Assembly (NCBI RefSeq): GCF_018760365.1
Contig: NZ_JAHIAB010000007.1
Span: 124,001-188,000 of the forward strand
Direction of reading: 5' to 3'
DNA length: 64,000 nt
From: Pseudooceanicola endophyticus
Lineage (GTDB): Bacteria > Pseudomonadota > Alphaproteobacteria > Rhodobacterales > Rhodobacteraceae
How positions within the stretch are numbered: the first letter of the stretch is position 1; each line of letters begins with the position of its first letter. A program made the translations under genes and the position numbers. This document shows, piece by piece, positions 36,598 to 44,708 of this stretch. The notes beneath the pieces were generated by a model. The model saw only the letters and a list, made by a program, of their open reading frames with translations. It had not been told where the DNA came from and searched no databases.

Positions 36598-37546
36598 GGC
36601 GCGGCTCGCTGTAGAGCAGGATCAGGAAGACCAGCGCCCCGGCCAGGCCCACGACGGTGGCCACCGGGATCTCGAACGGGGCGCGCAGGATGCGGCCCAG
36701 GATGTCGCCCGCCAGCACCAGCGCCGCCCCCGAGAACGCCGCCACCGGCAGCGCCCGGCGCAGGTTGTCGCCCATGCGGCGCGCGACGATATTGGGGATC
36801 ACCAGCCCGACGAAGGGAATGGCGCCCAGCGTCACCACGACCATCGCCGTGGTGATCGAGATCGCCCCGAGGCCCGCCGCCGAGACCAGCCCGACGTTCA
36901 GGCCAAGCCCGCGCGCGGCGTCCTCGCCCAGGCTGAGGACGGTGATCCGGTCGGCGATGAACCAGGTGACCCCGGCGGAAATGGCGGCAACCCAGAGCAG
37001 CTCATACCGCCCCTGCAGCACGCCCGACAGCTCTCCGGTCAGCCAGGTGCCGATGAACTGCATCATGTCGCCCTGATAGGCGAAATAGGTGACGAAGGCG
37101 CCGATCACCCCGCCGTAGACCAGCGCCACCAGCGGCACCAGCAGCGGCTGGGTCGGCGGCAGCGGCCGGATCAGCAGCATCAGCCCGGCGGTGCCGATCA
37201 GCGTGGTCAGCGCGGCAATGCCCATCTTGGCCCAGATCGCGGTCGCCGGGAACAGCAGCGCGGCGATCAGGATGCCGAGCGCGGCGCTCTGGCCGGCACC
37301 TGCGGTCATCGGCTCCACGAAGCGGTTGCGGGCGAGGATCTGCATGATCTGGCCGCAGACCGCCAGCGCGCCCCCCGCCAGCAGCGCCGCCAGGGTACGC
37401 GGGATGCGCGACACCACCAGCAGCTTCTGGCCCTCGGGATCGGTCAGCAGGTCGCGCAGCGTGACCGGCACGGCGCCGGTCATCAGCGAGACCAGCGCGA
37501 GCGCGGCCAGCAGCCCGAAGGCCAGGGTCCAGCGCAGGGGTGTCAG
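36590..37546 (-). CDS. Iron chelate ABC transporter permease (first), probable CTG start
   Basis: 318 residues with a FecCD fold (SRIPRTLAALLAGGALAVCGQIMQILARNRFVEP, GEDAARGLGLNV, IPFVGLVIPNIVARRMGD). The first ATG (37483) would delete most of helix 1. In frame upstream is TPLRWTLAFGLLAALALVSL, a proper first helix, which begins at a CTG (37544-37546) fused to the binding-protein stop as CTGA, with AAGGGGG seven bases before it. I therefore propose CTG initiation; 37483 is the fallback. Confidence 0.8.
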   Translation of the reverse strand: MTPLRWTLAFGLLAALALVSLMTGAVPVTLRDLLTDPEGQKLLVVSRIPRTLAALLAGGALAVCGQIMQILARNRFVEPMTAGAGQSAALGILIAALLFPATAIWAKMGIAALTTLIGTAGLMLLIRPLPPTQPLLVPLVALVYGGVIGAFVTYFAYQGDMMQFIGTWLTGELSGVLQGRYELLWVAAISAGVTWFIADRITVLSLGEDAARGLGLNVGLVSAAGLGAISITTAMVVVTLGAIPFVGLVIPNIVARRMGDNLRRALPVAAFSGAALVLAGDILGRILRAPFEIPVATVVGLAGALVFLILLYSEPRHG

Positions 37547-38496
37547 GACTGCGCCCCCTTCAGCGCCGAGGTGATCTGATCCAGCGTCACCATCAGCGAC
37601 TGCACGCCACCGGCGCCGACATAGGCCTCCGGGGTGGAGAGGTAGACGACCTTGCCGGTCTTCCAGGCCTTGGTGCCCTGCACCAGCGCATTGTCGAGGG
37701 TCTGCTGCGCCGATTGCGCCCCCTCGCCCACCGTGGTGCCGCGGTCGATGACCAGGATCGTGTCGGGATCGGCCTGGGCGATGAATTCGAACGAGACGGG
37801 CTCGCCATGGCGCGAGGCCTCCAGGCCCTGAACGGCCTGGGGCCAGTCAAGGTTGGAGTTGATCCAGCCAAAGCGGCTGTCCGCGCCGAAGGCGGTCACC
37901 TTCGGGCCGTTGGCGAGCAGGATCATCACCTTGCCGCCATTCTTGGCGACCTGGGCCTTGGCCTCGTCCAGCTTGGCCTGCAGCAGCACCTTCAGCGACT
38001 CGGCCTGCTCGGCCTTGTCGAACAGCCCGGCATAGGCGGAGAGCCGCGCCAGCCCGTCGGCCACCGCGTCATCGCCGATGCTCATGTCGGCGACCGGGGC
38101 GATCCGGGACAGGGTGGCGTTCTGGGCCTCGGCGCGCAGCCCGGTGATGATCAGGTCGGGGCGCAGCGCCGCGACCTTCTCCAGGTCGGCCTCGAACATG
38201 GTGCCGACGGAGGGGACGTCATTGACTTCCTTCTCCAGCGCCGAAACGAACAGCGGCGTCGCGACCCCGGCCATCGGCACGTCCAGCGCGGCCAGCGTGT
38301 CGATCGCGGCGACGTCCAGAACCACCAGCGTCTTCGGCACGGCCTTCAGGGTGATCGGACCCTTCGCGGTCTCCAGCGTCAGCGCCTCGGCGGCCAGCGC
38401 GGGCCCGGCCAGGGCACAGGCGAGCGGCAGCGCCACCCCTCCCATCAGGACCCTGCGGCGGCTCAGCACGGGGCGGGGGGAAGAGATTGCGGTCAT
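37543..38496 (-). CDS. Siderophore ABC transporter substrate-binding protein
   Basis: 317 residues, class III periplasmic binding protein of the FatB/YclQ/CeuE/VctP type. The N-terminus LSRRRVLMGGVALPLACALAGPALAA has a twin-arginine motif, so Tat export is likely. The mature part has KTLVVLDVAAIDTLAALDVPMAGV and PDLIITGLRAEAQNATLSRIAPVADM. It captures ferric siderophore in the periplasm and is the first gene of the four-gene operon. Confidence 0.9.
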   Translation of the reverse strand: MTAISSPRPVLSRRRVLMGGVALPLACALAGPALAAEALTLETAKGPITLKAVPKTLVVLDVAAIDTLAALDVPMAGVATPLFVSALEKEVNDVPSVGTMFEADLEKVAALRPDLIITGLRAEAQNATLSRIAPVADMSIGDDAVADGLARLSAYAGLFDKAEQAESLKVLLQAKLDEAKAQVAKNGGKVMILLANGPKVTAFGADSRFGWINSNLDWPQAVQGLEASRHGEPVSFEFIAQADPDTILVIDRGTTVGEGAQSAQQTLDNALVQGTKAWKTGKVVYLSTPEAYVGAGGVQSLMVTLDQITSALKGAQS

Positions 38497-38549
38497 GGCT
38501 GTCTCCGGTAGCTGGGGCGGGATGCGCCGAAGCGTGAATCCTGCCTCCG

Positions 38550-38578
38550 GGGCTAGACCGGGGAACCGGAAGGGTCAA
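38550..38578 (-). promoter_or_regulatory. Candidate promoter of the siderophore ABC operon
   Basis: On the minus strand TTGACC (38573-38578), 17-base spacer, TAGCCC (38550-38555). An AT-richer stretch with CTTACC..GGATCGGATAAG lies just upstream (38585-38605) and might bind a regulator. I could not match it to a named iron box. Confidence 0.3.
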
Positions 38579-38683
38579 GCGCATACCTTACCAAAAGGAT
38601 CGGATAAGCGCTCTTGCACCACCGGGGGCGGCGCCGTGCGCAACACGGCGGAAGACCGGAACGCGCCGGGGAAAAGTGTCCGT

Positions 38684-38923
38684 TCAGAACGCCTTGAAGG
38701 TCAGCGTGGTGAGGGTCCTTTCGACCCCCTCGATGCCGGCGAAGCACTGGTTGACGAAGTGGCCGACATCGCCGCCTTCCGGCGGATAGACCTTGATCAG
38801 AAGGTCGAATTCGCCCGAGGTCGAGTAGAGTTCGGAATGGAATTCGCGCAGCGCCAGGGCCTCGGCGACCTTGTAGGTGAGGCCGGGGGTGCAGCGGACC
38901 TGGATGAAAAGCGGCGTGGCCAT
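38684..38923 (-). CDS. Stand-alone Lrp/AsnC ligand-binding (RAM) domain protein
   Basis: 79 residues: only the RAM/ACT-like ligand-binding part of Lrp regulators (FIQVRCTPGLTYKVAEALALREFHSELYSTSGEFDLLIKV), without a DNA-binding domain. Such small proteins bind amino acids or act as subunits with full-length Lrp proteins. GAAGGACA precedes the ATG at 38923; longer in-frame readings upstream are arginine/alanine-rich and not conserved in style. Monocistronic. Confidence 0.8.
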   Translation of the reverse strand: MATPLFIQVRCTPGLTYKVAEALALREFHSELYSTSGEFDLLIKVYPPEGGDVGHFVNQCFAGIEGVERTLTTLTFKAF

Positions 38924-39070
38924 GGGGATGTCCTTCGGATCTGAACCTGTGCGGAGCGGCTCCGCGGCGCCAGATTGCGCGCCCGGCGCGCCGGGTGCAA
39001 GCACGCCGCTGCGACAGCACGTCGCGCAAGCGTGACAGGGCGTCAGCCCGCCGTGGGCGCGGCTTCAGGC

Positions 39071-39091
39071 AAAACCCCCGCCCGGGCGGGG
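39071..39091 (-). terminator. Terminator of the opg operon
   Basis: A perfect GC palindrome CCCCGCCCGGGCGGGG (39076-39091) is followed on the minus strand by GTTTT, 37 bases after the opgH stop. Confidence 0.6.
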
Positions 39092-39127
39092 CCGGACGGG
39101 GGCGCAAAGGGCGGGCAGCCGCCGGGT

Positions 39128-40912
39128 TCAGGCCGGGGCGGCCCCGTTCTGCAGCCCGGTCGAGGTATCGGCCGGTTCGGTCGTATCGGTGCCGGTCCAG
39201 CGGGCCAGCAGCGCGCGATAGGCCAGCACGACCTCCGAGGGGGCGGTCTCTTCCGGGCTGACGAACAGGCCGCGCCCGATCGGCTGCGAGGACAGAGAGA
39301 TGATCCAGGGTGCCAGCAGCATCGGCACGCCGACGGGCAGCATCCAGATCAGCAGCTCGGGGGCGATGTACCACACCAGCGCCAGGGCGGCGGCCCCGAA
39401 GACCTGGATCCAGGCGGTGGCGGCAAAGCCCTCGGCCAGGGACAGGCGGCCTTCGCCGCGCTGGTTGGCAGGCCAGCCGCCGTCCCGGCCCGAAAGCACC
39501 TGAAGCACGGCCTTCGACTGGTACATCAGCATCACCGGCGCCATCATCGAGGACAGCAGCAGCTCGATCACCACCGAGGCCGCGAGCTTGCCGGCCCCGC
39601 CGTAGCCCCGGGCCCGGCCCGAGGCGGCCGAGATGCCCAGGATCGCCAGCTTCGGCACCACCAGCAGGCCGAAGATGCCGATGCCGAGCGCGATGATCTG
39701 CTGCGTGCGATCCGACGGGAAGACCGGGAACAGCTGGTAGGGGTCGGGGAAATAGTCGGGCAGCGGCGCCATGATCGTGGCGATCACCGAGGCGATCAGG
39801 AACAGCCCCCAGATCAGCGAGACGATATAGGCGAAGATCCCCTGCACGAAGACGAAGCGCGACCAGGCGCGCAGCCCCGGCGCGGTCAGCAGGCGGATGT
39901 GCTGAAGGTTGCCCTGGCACCAGCGGCGGTCGCGCTTGGCGAAGGCCAGGATGTTGTCGGGGCCTTCCTCGAACGAGCCTTCGATGGTTTCATCCACCTG
40001 CACGGTCCAGCCGGCGCGCGCCAGCAGCGCGGCCTCGACATAATCGTGCGACAGGATGTGACCGCCGAAGGGCGGCTTGCCGGCCAGCGGCGGCAGCGCG
40101 CAGCTTTCGGCGAAGGCCTTCACGCGGATGATGGCATTGTGGCCCCAGAACGGACCGGTCTTGCCCTGCATCCGCGCCAGCCCGCGCGAGAAGACCGGGC
40201 TGAAGAAGCTGGCGGCGAACTGCTGCGCCCGCCCGAACAGCGAGGTCGAGCCGGTGATCTTCGGCAGGGTCTGCAACAGGCCCATGTTCGGATCGGCCTG
40301 CATCCGCGCGATCATCTGGCGGATGGTCTGGCCTTCCATCAGGCTGTCGGCATCCAGGATCACGGCGAATTCGTAGGCCCCCCCCGAATTGCGGATGAAA
40401 TCCTCGATATTGCCGGCCTTGCGGCCCCGGTTGTCCTGGCGGCGGCGGTAGTAGATCCGCCCTGCCCCGTCGGTTTCCTGCAGCAGCCGCGCGAAGGCGG
40501 CGCGCTCGGCGCGGAAGTTGTCCTCATCGCGGGTGTCCGAGAGCACGGCGATGTCAGAAACCACGCCGGCAGCGCGCATCGAGGCATCCATCACCGCGAT
40601 CCGCGCGAAGGTCTGCACCGGGTCCTCGTTGCAGATCGGCACCAGAACGACGCAGCTGTCGCCGGGGCGGTACAGCGCGCGCTCGGCCTTGCCGAAGCTT
40701 TTCGGGCGCGGCGCCAGCCCCAGCAGCGCCATGGCGGCGCCCCAGGACAGCCAGGCCGTCGTCACGAAGATCAGGAAGGCGCGCACCACGTCCCAGACAT
40801 CCAGACCATCCTCGACCGCGGCTTCGGCCAGAAGCACGGTGGCTGTGATCGCGGCGACAAGGGCGAACAGGATGGCGGCAAGCCGGTACAGGGGGGTCGG
40901 ATCGAAGCGCAT
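39128..40912 (-). CDS. opgH: Glucans biosynthesis glucosyltransferase H
   Basis: Inner-membrane glycosyltransferase (GT2) that polymerises glucose from UDP-glucose to build the osmoregulated periplasmic glucan backbone. 594 residues, shorter than the 847 of E. coli because the N-terminal cytoplasmic extension is missing. Visible are VPICNEDPVQTFARI, DADSLMEG (D-x-D), the acceptor loop ILSHDYVEAALL, and the QxxRW-type motif KRDRRWCQGNLQH. Several C-terminal membrane helices follow. Last gene of the opg operon. Confidence 0.93.
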   Translation of the reverse strand: MRFDPTPLYRLAAILFALVAAITATVLLAEAAVEDGLDVWDVVRAFLIFVTTAWLSWGAAMALLGLAPRPKSFGKAERALYRPGDSCVVLVPICNEDPVQTFARIAVMDASMRAAGVVSDIAVLSDTRDEDNFRAERAAFARLLQETDGAGRIYYRRRQDNRGRKAGNIEDFIRNSGGAYEFAVILDADSLMEGQTIRQMIARMQADPNMGLLQTLPKITGSTSLFGRAQQFAASFFSPVFSRGLARMQGKTGPFWGHNAIIRVKAFAESCALPPLAGKPPFGGHILSHDYVEAALLARAGWTVQVDETIEGSFEEGPDNILAFAKRDRRWCQGNLQHIRLLTAPGLRAWSRFVFVQGIFAYIVSLIWGLFLIASVIATIMAPLPDYFPDPYQLFPVFPSDRTQQIIALGIGIFGLLVVPKLAILGISAASGRARGYGGAGKLAASVVIELLLSSMMAPVMLMYQSKAVLQVLSGRDGGWPANQRGEGRLSLAEGFAATAWIQVFGAAALALVWYIAPELLIWMLPVGVPMLLAPWIISLSSQPIGRGLFVSPEETAPSEVVLAYRALLARWTGTDTTEPADTSTGLQNGAAPA

Positions 40913-41023
40913 GGCTGGGCTCCTCGGACGGGACCCAGAGCAGCGCGGGTCCGGTAAAGGGAAAATCGCGTCCCGGTGGGAGGACCGGGGCGCGATCAGT
41001 GTGGCAGCAGCAGCAGAGAACGC

Positions 41024-41203
41024 TCAGGCAACGTGCAGGAAGGAAAACGCGCGGGCCAGCAGGCCGGGACGGCGATCGGCGCGGGGCTCGGCCTCAAGCT
41101 GCTGGCGCGGCATGTCCAGGGGTGCAAGCGGCGGTTCCCAGGCACTGGCCTCGTAGGCCGTGATGTCCTGCTTGTCGTTCTCGATGCTCAGGTCGAAACT
41201 CAT
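41024..41203 (-). CDS. Small protein between opgG and opgH, OpgI-like
   Basis: 59 residues starting MSFDLSIENDKQDITAYEAS, with a Pro-rich middle and a C-terminal RPGLLARAFSFLHV segment that could be an amphipathic or membrane-associated helix. It lies eight bases after opgG and 111 before opgH, with GGAG upstream. Rhodobacter sphaeroides has an opgGIH operon whose small middle gene is called opgI; I infer equivalence from position, not from remembered sequence. Function unknown. Confidence 0.6.
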   Translation of the reverse strand: MSFDLSIENDKQDITAYEASAWEPPLAPLDMPRQQLEAEPRADRRPGLLARAFSFLHVA

Positions 41204-41211
41204 GATGACTT

Positions 41212-42894
41212 TCACTCCTTCATCCATTGATAGACCCAGGTTTCGCTCAGCCGGCGCCCGTAACCGTTCAAGCTCGCCTTGATTTCCATGATGTCATCCC
41301 CGGGGGATTCGACATCGATCGCCAACCGCCAGATGTCCTGCCCTTCGATGGGCGAGACAATGGCTTCGGTGACCTTGCCGCCGGAGACCTCGATCTCAGG
41401 TTTAACCGTCGCGTCGGCCGGAAGTTCCGCCATTAGTCCGCCCACGTAGTCGATGACGAACTTTCGGCGGCCTTTTGCCGGTGTACTGCCCGCAACTCCG
41501 GCATGGCCGGACCGCGTACGGATCACTTGCGCAAGCTCATGATTTTCGGAGCCCGGGGACATGCCCCAGGCCATCCGGTAGGACAGGTCGTAGCTTGCGC
41601 CTTTGACGAACTTGTCCTTTGGGACCCAGAAGGCGACGATGTTGTCGTTGCCTTCCTGGTCCGATGGGATCTCCACCAGGCAGATGTTGCCCTCGCCCCA
41701 GTCGCCCTGCGGCTCGATGGTCAGCGAGGGGCGCAGATCGTAGCGCGCCTGGGCATCGAGGTAATCCGCGAAGATCCGGTTGCGCTGGATCAGACCGAAT
41801 TTCTTCGGGTTCATCGCCCAGAGGTAGGAGGTGGCCAGCCGCGGCGGGTTCTTCAGCGGCCGGAAGAAGGTCTCGTTCGCGCCGGTCTGCAGGATCAGCG
41901 CATCGCTGTCGTGCACGCCGGGGCGGAAATCCTCGAAATCGCCACGGTCGGGCCCGCCGAACAGGAACATCGAGGTCAGCGGCGCGATGCCCACCTGCTG
42001 GATGTCGTTGCGGGTGAACAGCTTGACCTTGACGTCCATGATCGTGGTCTCGCCGGGGCGGATGGTGAAGGCATAGGCCCCGGTGCAGCTTTCGCTTTCC
42101 AGCGAGGCATAGACCCGCGCCACCGGCTGGCCGGGCGCCGGGCGCTCAAGCCAGAAGGCAGTGAAGCGGGGGAATTCCTCGTTGCCGGACAGGCCGGTGT
42201 TCACGGCCAGGCCGCGGGCCGACAGGCCGTAGCGGTTGTCGCGGCCAAGCGCGCGGAAGTAGGAGGCGCCCAGGAAGGCCACCAGCTCGTCGAACTTGTC
42301 GGCGCGGTTCAGCTGCGCGTTCAGGCGGAAGCCCGCAACGCCCGGCATCGCGAAGTTGTCGGGGATCTCGACGTTCAGCGGCTTGTGGTAGATGAAATCC
42401 GTGGTGTTGAAGATCATCGGCGTGGCCTGGCCATCGACGACCTCGTACAGCTCCACCGGAGCCTTGTAGAGCCAGCCCAGCTGGTAGGCCAGCACGCGGA
42501 ATTCCTGGCCCTCGTCCTGCCAGCGGGCCTTCGCGGGGTCGAACTGGATGCGCTGGTAGCTGTCGTAGTCGAGCTTGGTCAGGAAGCCCTGCGGCGCCTC
42601 GGGCTTGCGCGGCGCCTGCGTGGAGAGCTGCTGCATCTGCTCGGCCAGCCAGTCGAAGCTGAAAGGCTGCTTGGCGGGCACCGCCGGCTGGGCCGGGGCG
42701 GCGGCATCGGCATTCTGATCCGTCTGGGCGGGTTGTTCCTGGGCCAGCGCAGGCAGGCCGACAACGGCCAGCGCCGACGACCCGGCAAGCTGACGCAGCA
42801 GGCGCCGACGGGAGGGCGACGCCAGATGGCGCAGGGAAGAAGAGGATCGCTGCCCCGGGCGGGAGGTCCGGGAGGGCAGGTCAGATCGGTGCAT
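41212..42894 (-). CDS. opgG: Glucan biosynthesis protein G
   Basis: Periplasmic protein needed for branching or processing of osmoregulated periplasmic glucans. 560 residues. The N-terminus has SRRRLLRQLAGSSALAVVGLPALA, a Tat-type signal. The mature part is a typical OpgG/MdoG fold: FLTKLDYDSYQRIQFDPAKA, GVAGFRLNAQLN, YFRALGRDNRYGLSARGLAVNT, SYLWAMNPKKFGLIQRNR and VEIPSDQEGNDNIVAFWVP. It leads the opg operon. Confidence 0.94.
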   Translation of the reverse strand: MHRSDLPSRTSRPGQRSSSSLRHLASPSRRRLLRQLAGSSALAVVGLPALAQEQPAQTDQNADAAAPAQPAVPAKQPFSFDWLAEQMQQLSTQAPRKPEAPQGFLTKLDYDSYQRIQFDPAKARWQDEGQEFRVLAYQLGWLYKAPVELYEVVDGQATPMIFNTTDFIYHKPLNVEIPDNFAMPGVAGFRLNAQLNRADKFDELVAFLGASYFRALGRDNRYGLSARGLAVNTGLSGNEEFPRFTAFWLERPAPGQPVARVYASLESESCTGAYAFTIRPGETTIMDVKVKLFTRNDIQQVGIAPLTSMFLFGGPDRGDFEDFRPGVHDSDALILQTGANETFFRPLKNPPRLATSYLWAMNPKKFGLIQRNRIFADYLDAQARYDLRPSLTIEPQGDWGEGNICLVEIPSDQEGNDNIVAFWVPKDKFVKGASYDLSYRMAWGMSPGSENHELAQVIRTRSGHAGVAGSTPAKGRRKFVIDYVGGLMAELPADATVKPEIEVSGGKVTEAIVSPIEGQDIWRLAIDVESPGDDIMEIKASLNGYGRRLSETWVYQWMKE

Positions 42895-43325
42895 ATGCTT
42901 TCCTCGAGTGCTTCATGTCGTCCAGGCGGGAGGCCTTATACAAAATTGTTCCAATGACGCCCTGGGGCAATCCGATATCCGGCATGTGGCGGGAGCTTGC
43001 CCAGACATCGCGATGCCAACGCGAACGTGATGGAATTGGTTCAGGGGCGGCGGCGAAACATTGTTGCTCTCGGTAGGAAAGTCGGGGATTTACAGTGTGA
43101 TTCCCACGGCTTGGGACTGCGCAAAATATTGCTAATCGCCCCTTTCGCACCAGTGGGTAGATGCCGCGCGCCGTCGCGGAATAGGCCATTTTCCGCCAGA
43201 GCGCGTGTTGCAATCACGACTTCCCCGTTTCGGAGCCCGCTCACGCCGCCTCACATTACAGAAACGTAACAGGCCGCGACCTGATCAGCCGCGACCACCG
43301 CCCCTGCCTGCGAGCGCTGCGTCTT
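42895..43325. other. Intergenic region upstream of opgG
   Basis: 431 bases between two leftward genes. It should contain the opg promoter; a TATAAG -10-like box on the minus strand (about 42936-42941) lacks a clear -35. An AT-rich palindrome GCAAAATATTGC is at 43121-43132, and GCCGCGAC occurs twice around TGATCA (43273-43295). Small reading frames here have no recognisable features. Confidence 0.4.
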
Positions 43326-44708
43326 TCAGATCACACCTTCCGCAGCCAGCCAGGCCTGGGTCGCATCCAGCGCCCGCTCCATCCGCGCGACGATCTCTCT
43401 CACCTCGTCCTCGGTGACGATCAGCGGCGGGCACAGCGCCAGCGCATCGCCGATGGCGCGCACGATCAGGCCCTGTTCGTTGCAGAACTCGGCCGCCTTG
43501 GCGCCCAGCTTCAGCTTGGCATCGAAAGGCGTCCTGGCGGCCTTGTCGGCAACCATCTCGACCGCGGCGATCAGGCCGGTGCCGCGCACCTCTCCGACCA
43601 GGGGATGATCGGCCAGCCGGGCCAGTTCCGCCTGCATCACGGCGCCGACGCGGGCGGCATTGCCCACCAGGTCGCGCTCTTCGATGATCTTGAGGTTCTC
43701 CAGGCCCACGGCGCAGGCCACCGGATGACCGGAGCCGGTATAGCCATGACCAAAGGTGCCGATCTTGGCCGAGTTGTCGGCGATGGCATTGTAGACGGCA
43801 TCGCTGACCAGGATCGCCGCCAGCGGCATGTAGGAAGAGCTGATCTGCTTGGACAGCACCATGATGTCGGGCACGAAGCCGAAGCTTTCGCAGCCGAAGG
43901 TGGTGCCCAGGCGCCCGAAGCCGTTGATCACCTCGTCGGCGACCAGCAGGATGTCGTATTTCTTGCAAAGCGCGGCGACGCCTTCCCAGTAGCCCTCGGG
44001 CGGCAGGATCACCCCGCCCGCGCCCATCACCGGCTCACCGATGAAGGCGGCGATGGTCTCGGGGCCCTCGGCCAGGATGGTGTCCTCGATCTCCTTCAGC
44101 AGGCGGGCGGTGAACTGCGCCTCGCTCTCGCCCTGCGCGCCGAAGCGCCAGTAATGCGGCGTCGTCAGGTGGGTGACCGGGATCGCCGGCAGGTCGAAAT
44201 CGGTGTGATTGCCCGGCAGCCCGGTCAGCGAGGCCGAGGCGACGGTGACGCCGTGATAGGCCTTGTTGCGGGCCAGGAACTTCTTCTTCTGCGGCCGGCC
44301 AAGCGCGTTGTTCAGATACCAGACCATCTTGATCACGGTATCGTTCGCCTCGGAGCCCGAGTTGGTGAAGAACACCTTGGTCAGCGCCTCGGGCGACATT
44401 TCCACCAGCTTCTCGGCCAGGCGGATCTGCGGCGCATGTGCCTTGGAGGTGAAGGTGTGATAATAGGGCAGCTCATCCATCTGGGCGAGCGCGGCGGCCT
44501 TCAGGCGCGGTTCGGAAAAGCCCACGGCAACGGACCACAGCCCGGCCATGCCCTCGATGTACTGCTTGCCGTTGCTGTCCCAGACATAGATCCCCTCGCC
44601 GCGCGAGATGATCATGGGCCCCTGGTCCTCATGCGCACGGGCATTGGTGTAGGGGTGCAGGGAATGGGCGATGTCGGCTGCAGCAAGCGAGTTGGACAGG
44701 TCGGTCAT
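43326..44708 (-). CDS. Class III PLP aminotransferase (omega-amino acid:pyruvate type)
   Basis: 460 residues. Class III signature: MIISRGEGIYVWDSNGKQYIEGMAGLWSV, FFTNSGSEANDTVIKMVWY, YHGVTVASASLTG, ADEVINGFGRLGTTFG and the PLP lysine in VLSKQISSSYMPLAAILV. This subfamily moves amino groups from omega-amino acids or amines (taurine, beta-alanine, putrescine-like) to pyruvate. The substrate is not readable. It is divergent from the ABC/oxygenase operon and may share regulation with it. The ribosome site is weak. Confidence 0.85.
   Translation of the reverse strand: MTDLSNSLAAADIAHSLHPYTNARAHEDQGPMIISRGEGIYVWDSNGKQYIEGMAGLWSVAVGFSEPRLKAAALAQMDELPYYHTFTSKAHAPQIRLAEKLVEMSPEALTKVFFTNSGSEANDTVIKMVWYLNNALGRPQKKKFLARNKAYHGVTVASASLTGLPGNHTDFDLPAIPVTHLTTPHYWRFGAQGESEAQFTARLLKEIEDTILAEGPETIAAFIGEPVMGAGGVILPPEGYWEGVAALCKKYDILLVADEVINGFGRLGTTFGCESFGFVPDIMVLSKQISSSYMPLAAILVSDAVYNAIADNSAKIGTFGHGYTGSGHPVACAVGLENLKIIEERDLVGNAARVGAVMQAELARLADHPLVGEVRGTGLIAAVEMVADKAARTPFDAKLKLGAKAAEFCNEQGLIVRAIGDALALCPPLIVTEDEVREIVARMERALDATQAWLAAEGVI

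Noticed and set aside
43041..43244. Small leftward ORF upstream of opgG (MSGLRNGEVVIATRALAENG...), faintly NifZ-like
   Set aside because: The resemblance is confined to a few Gly/Val/Ala positions, it needs a GTG start, and the C-terminal half has no sense. More likely leader sequence of the opg operon.
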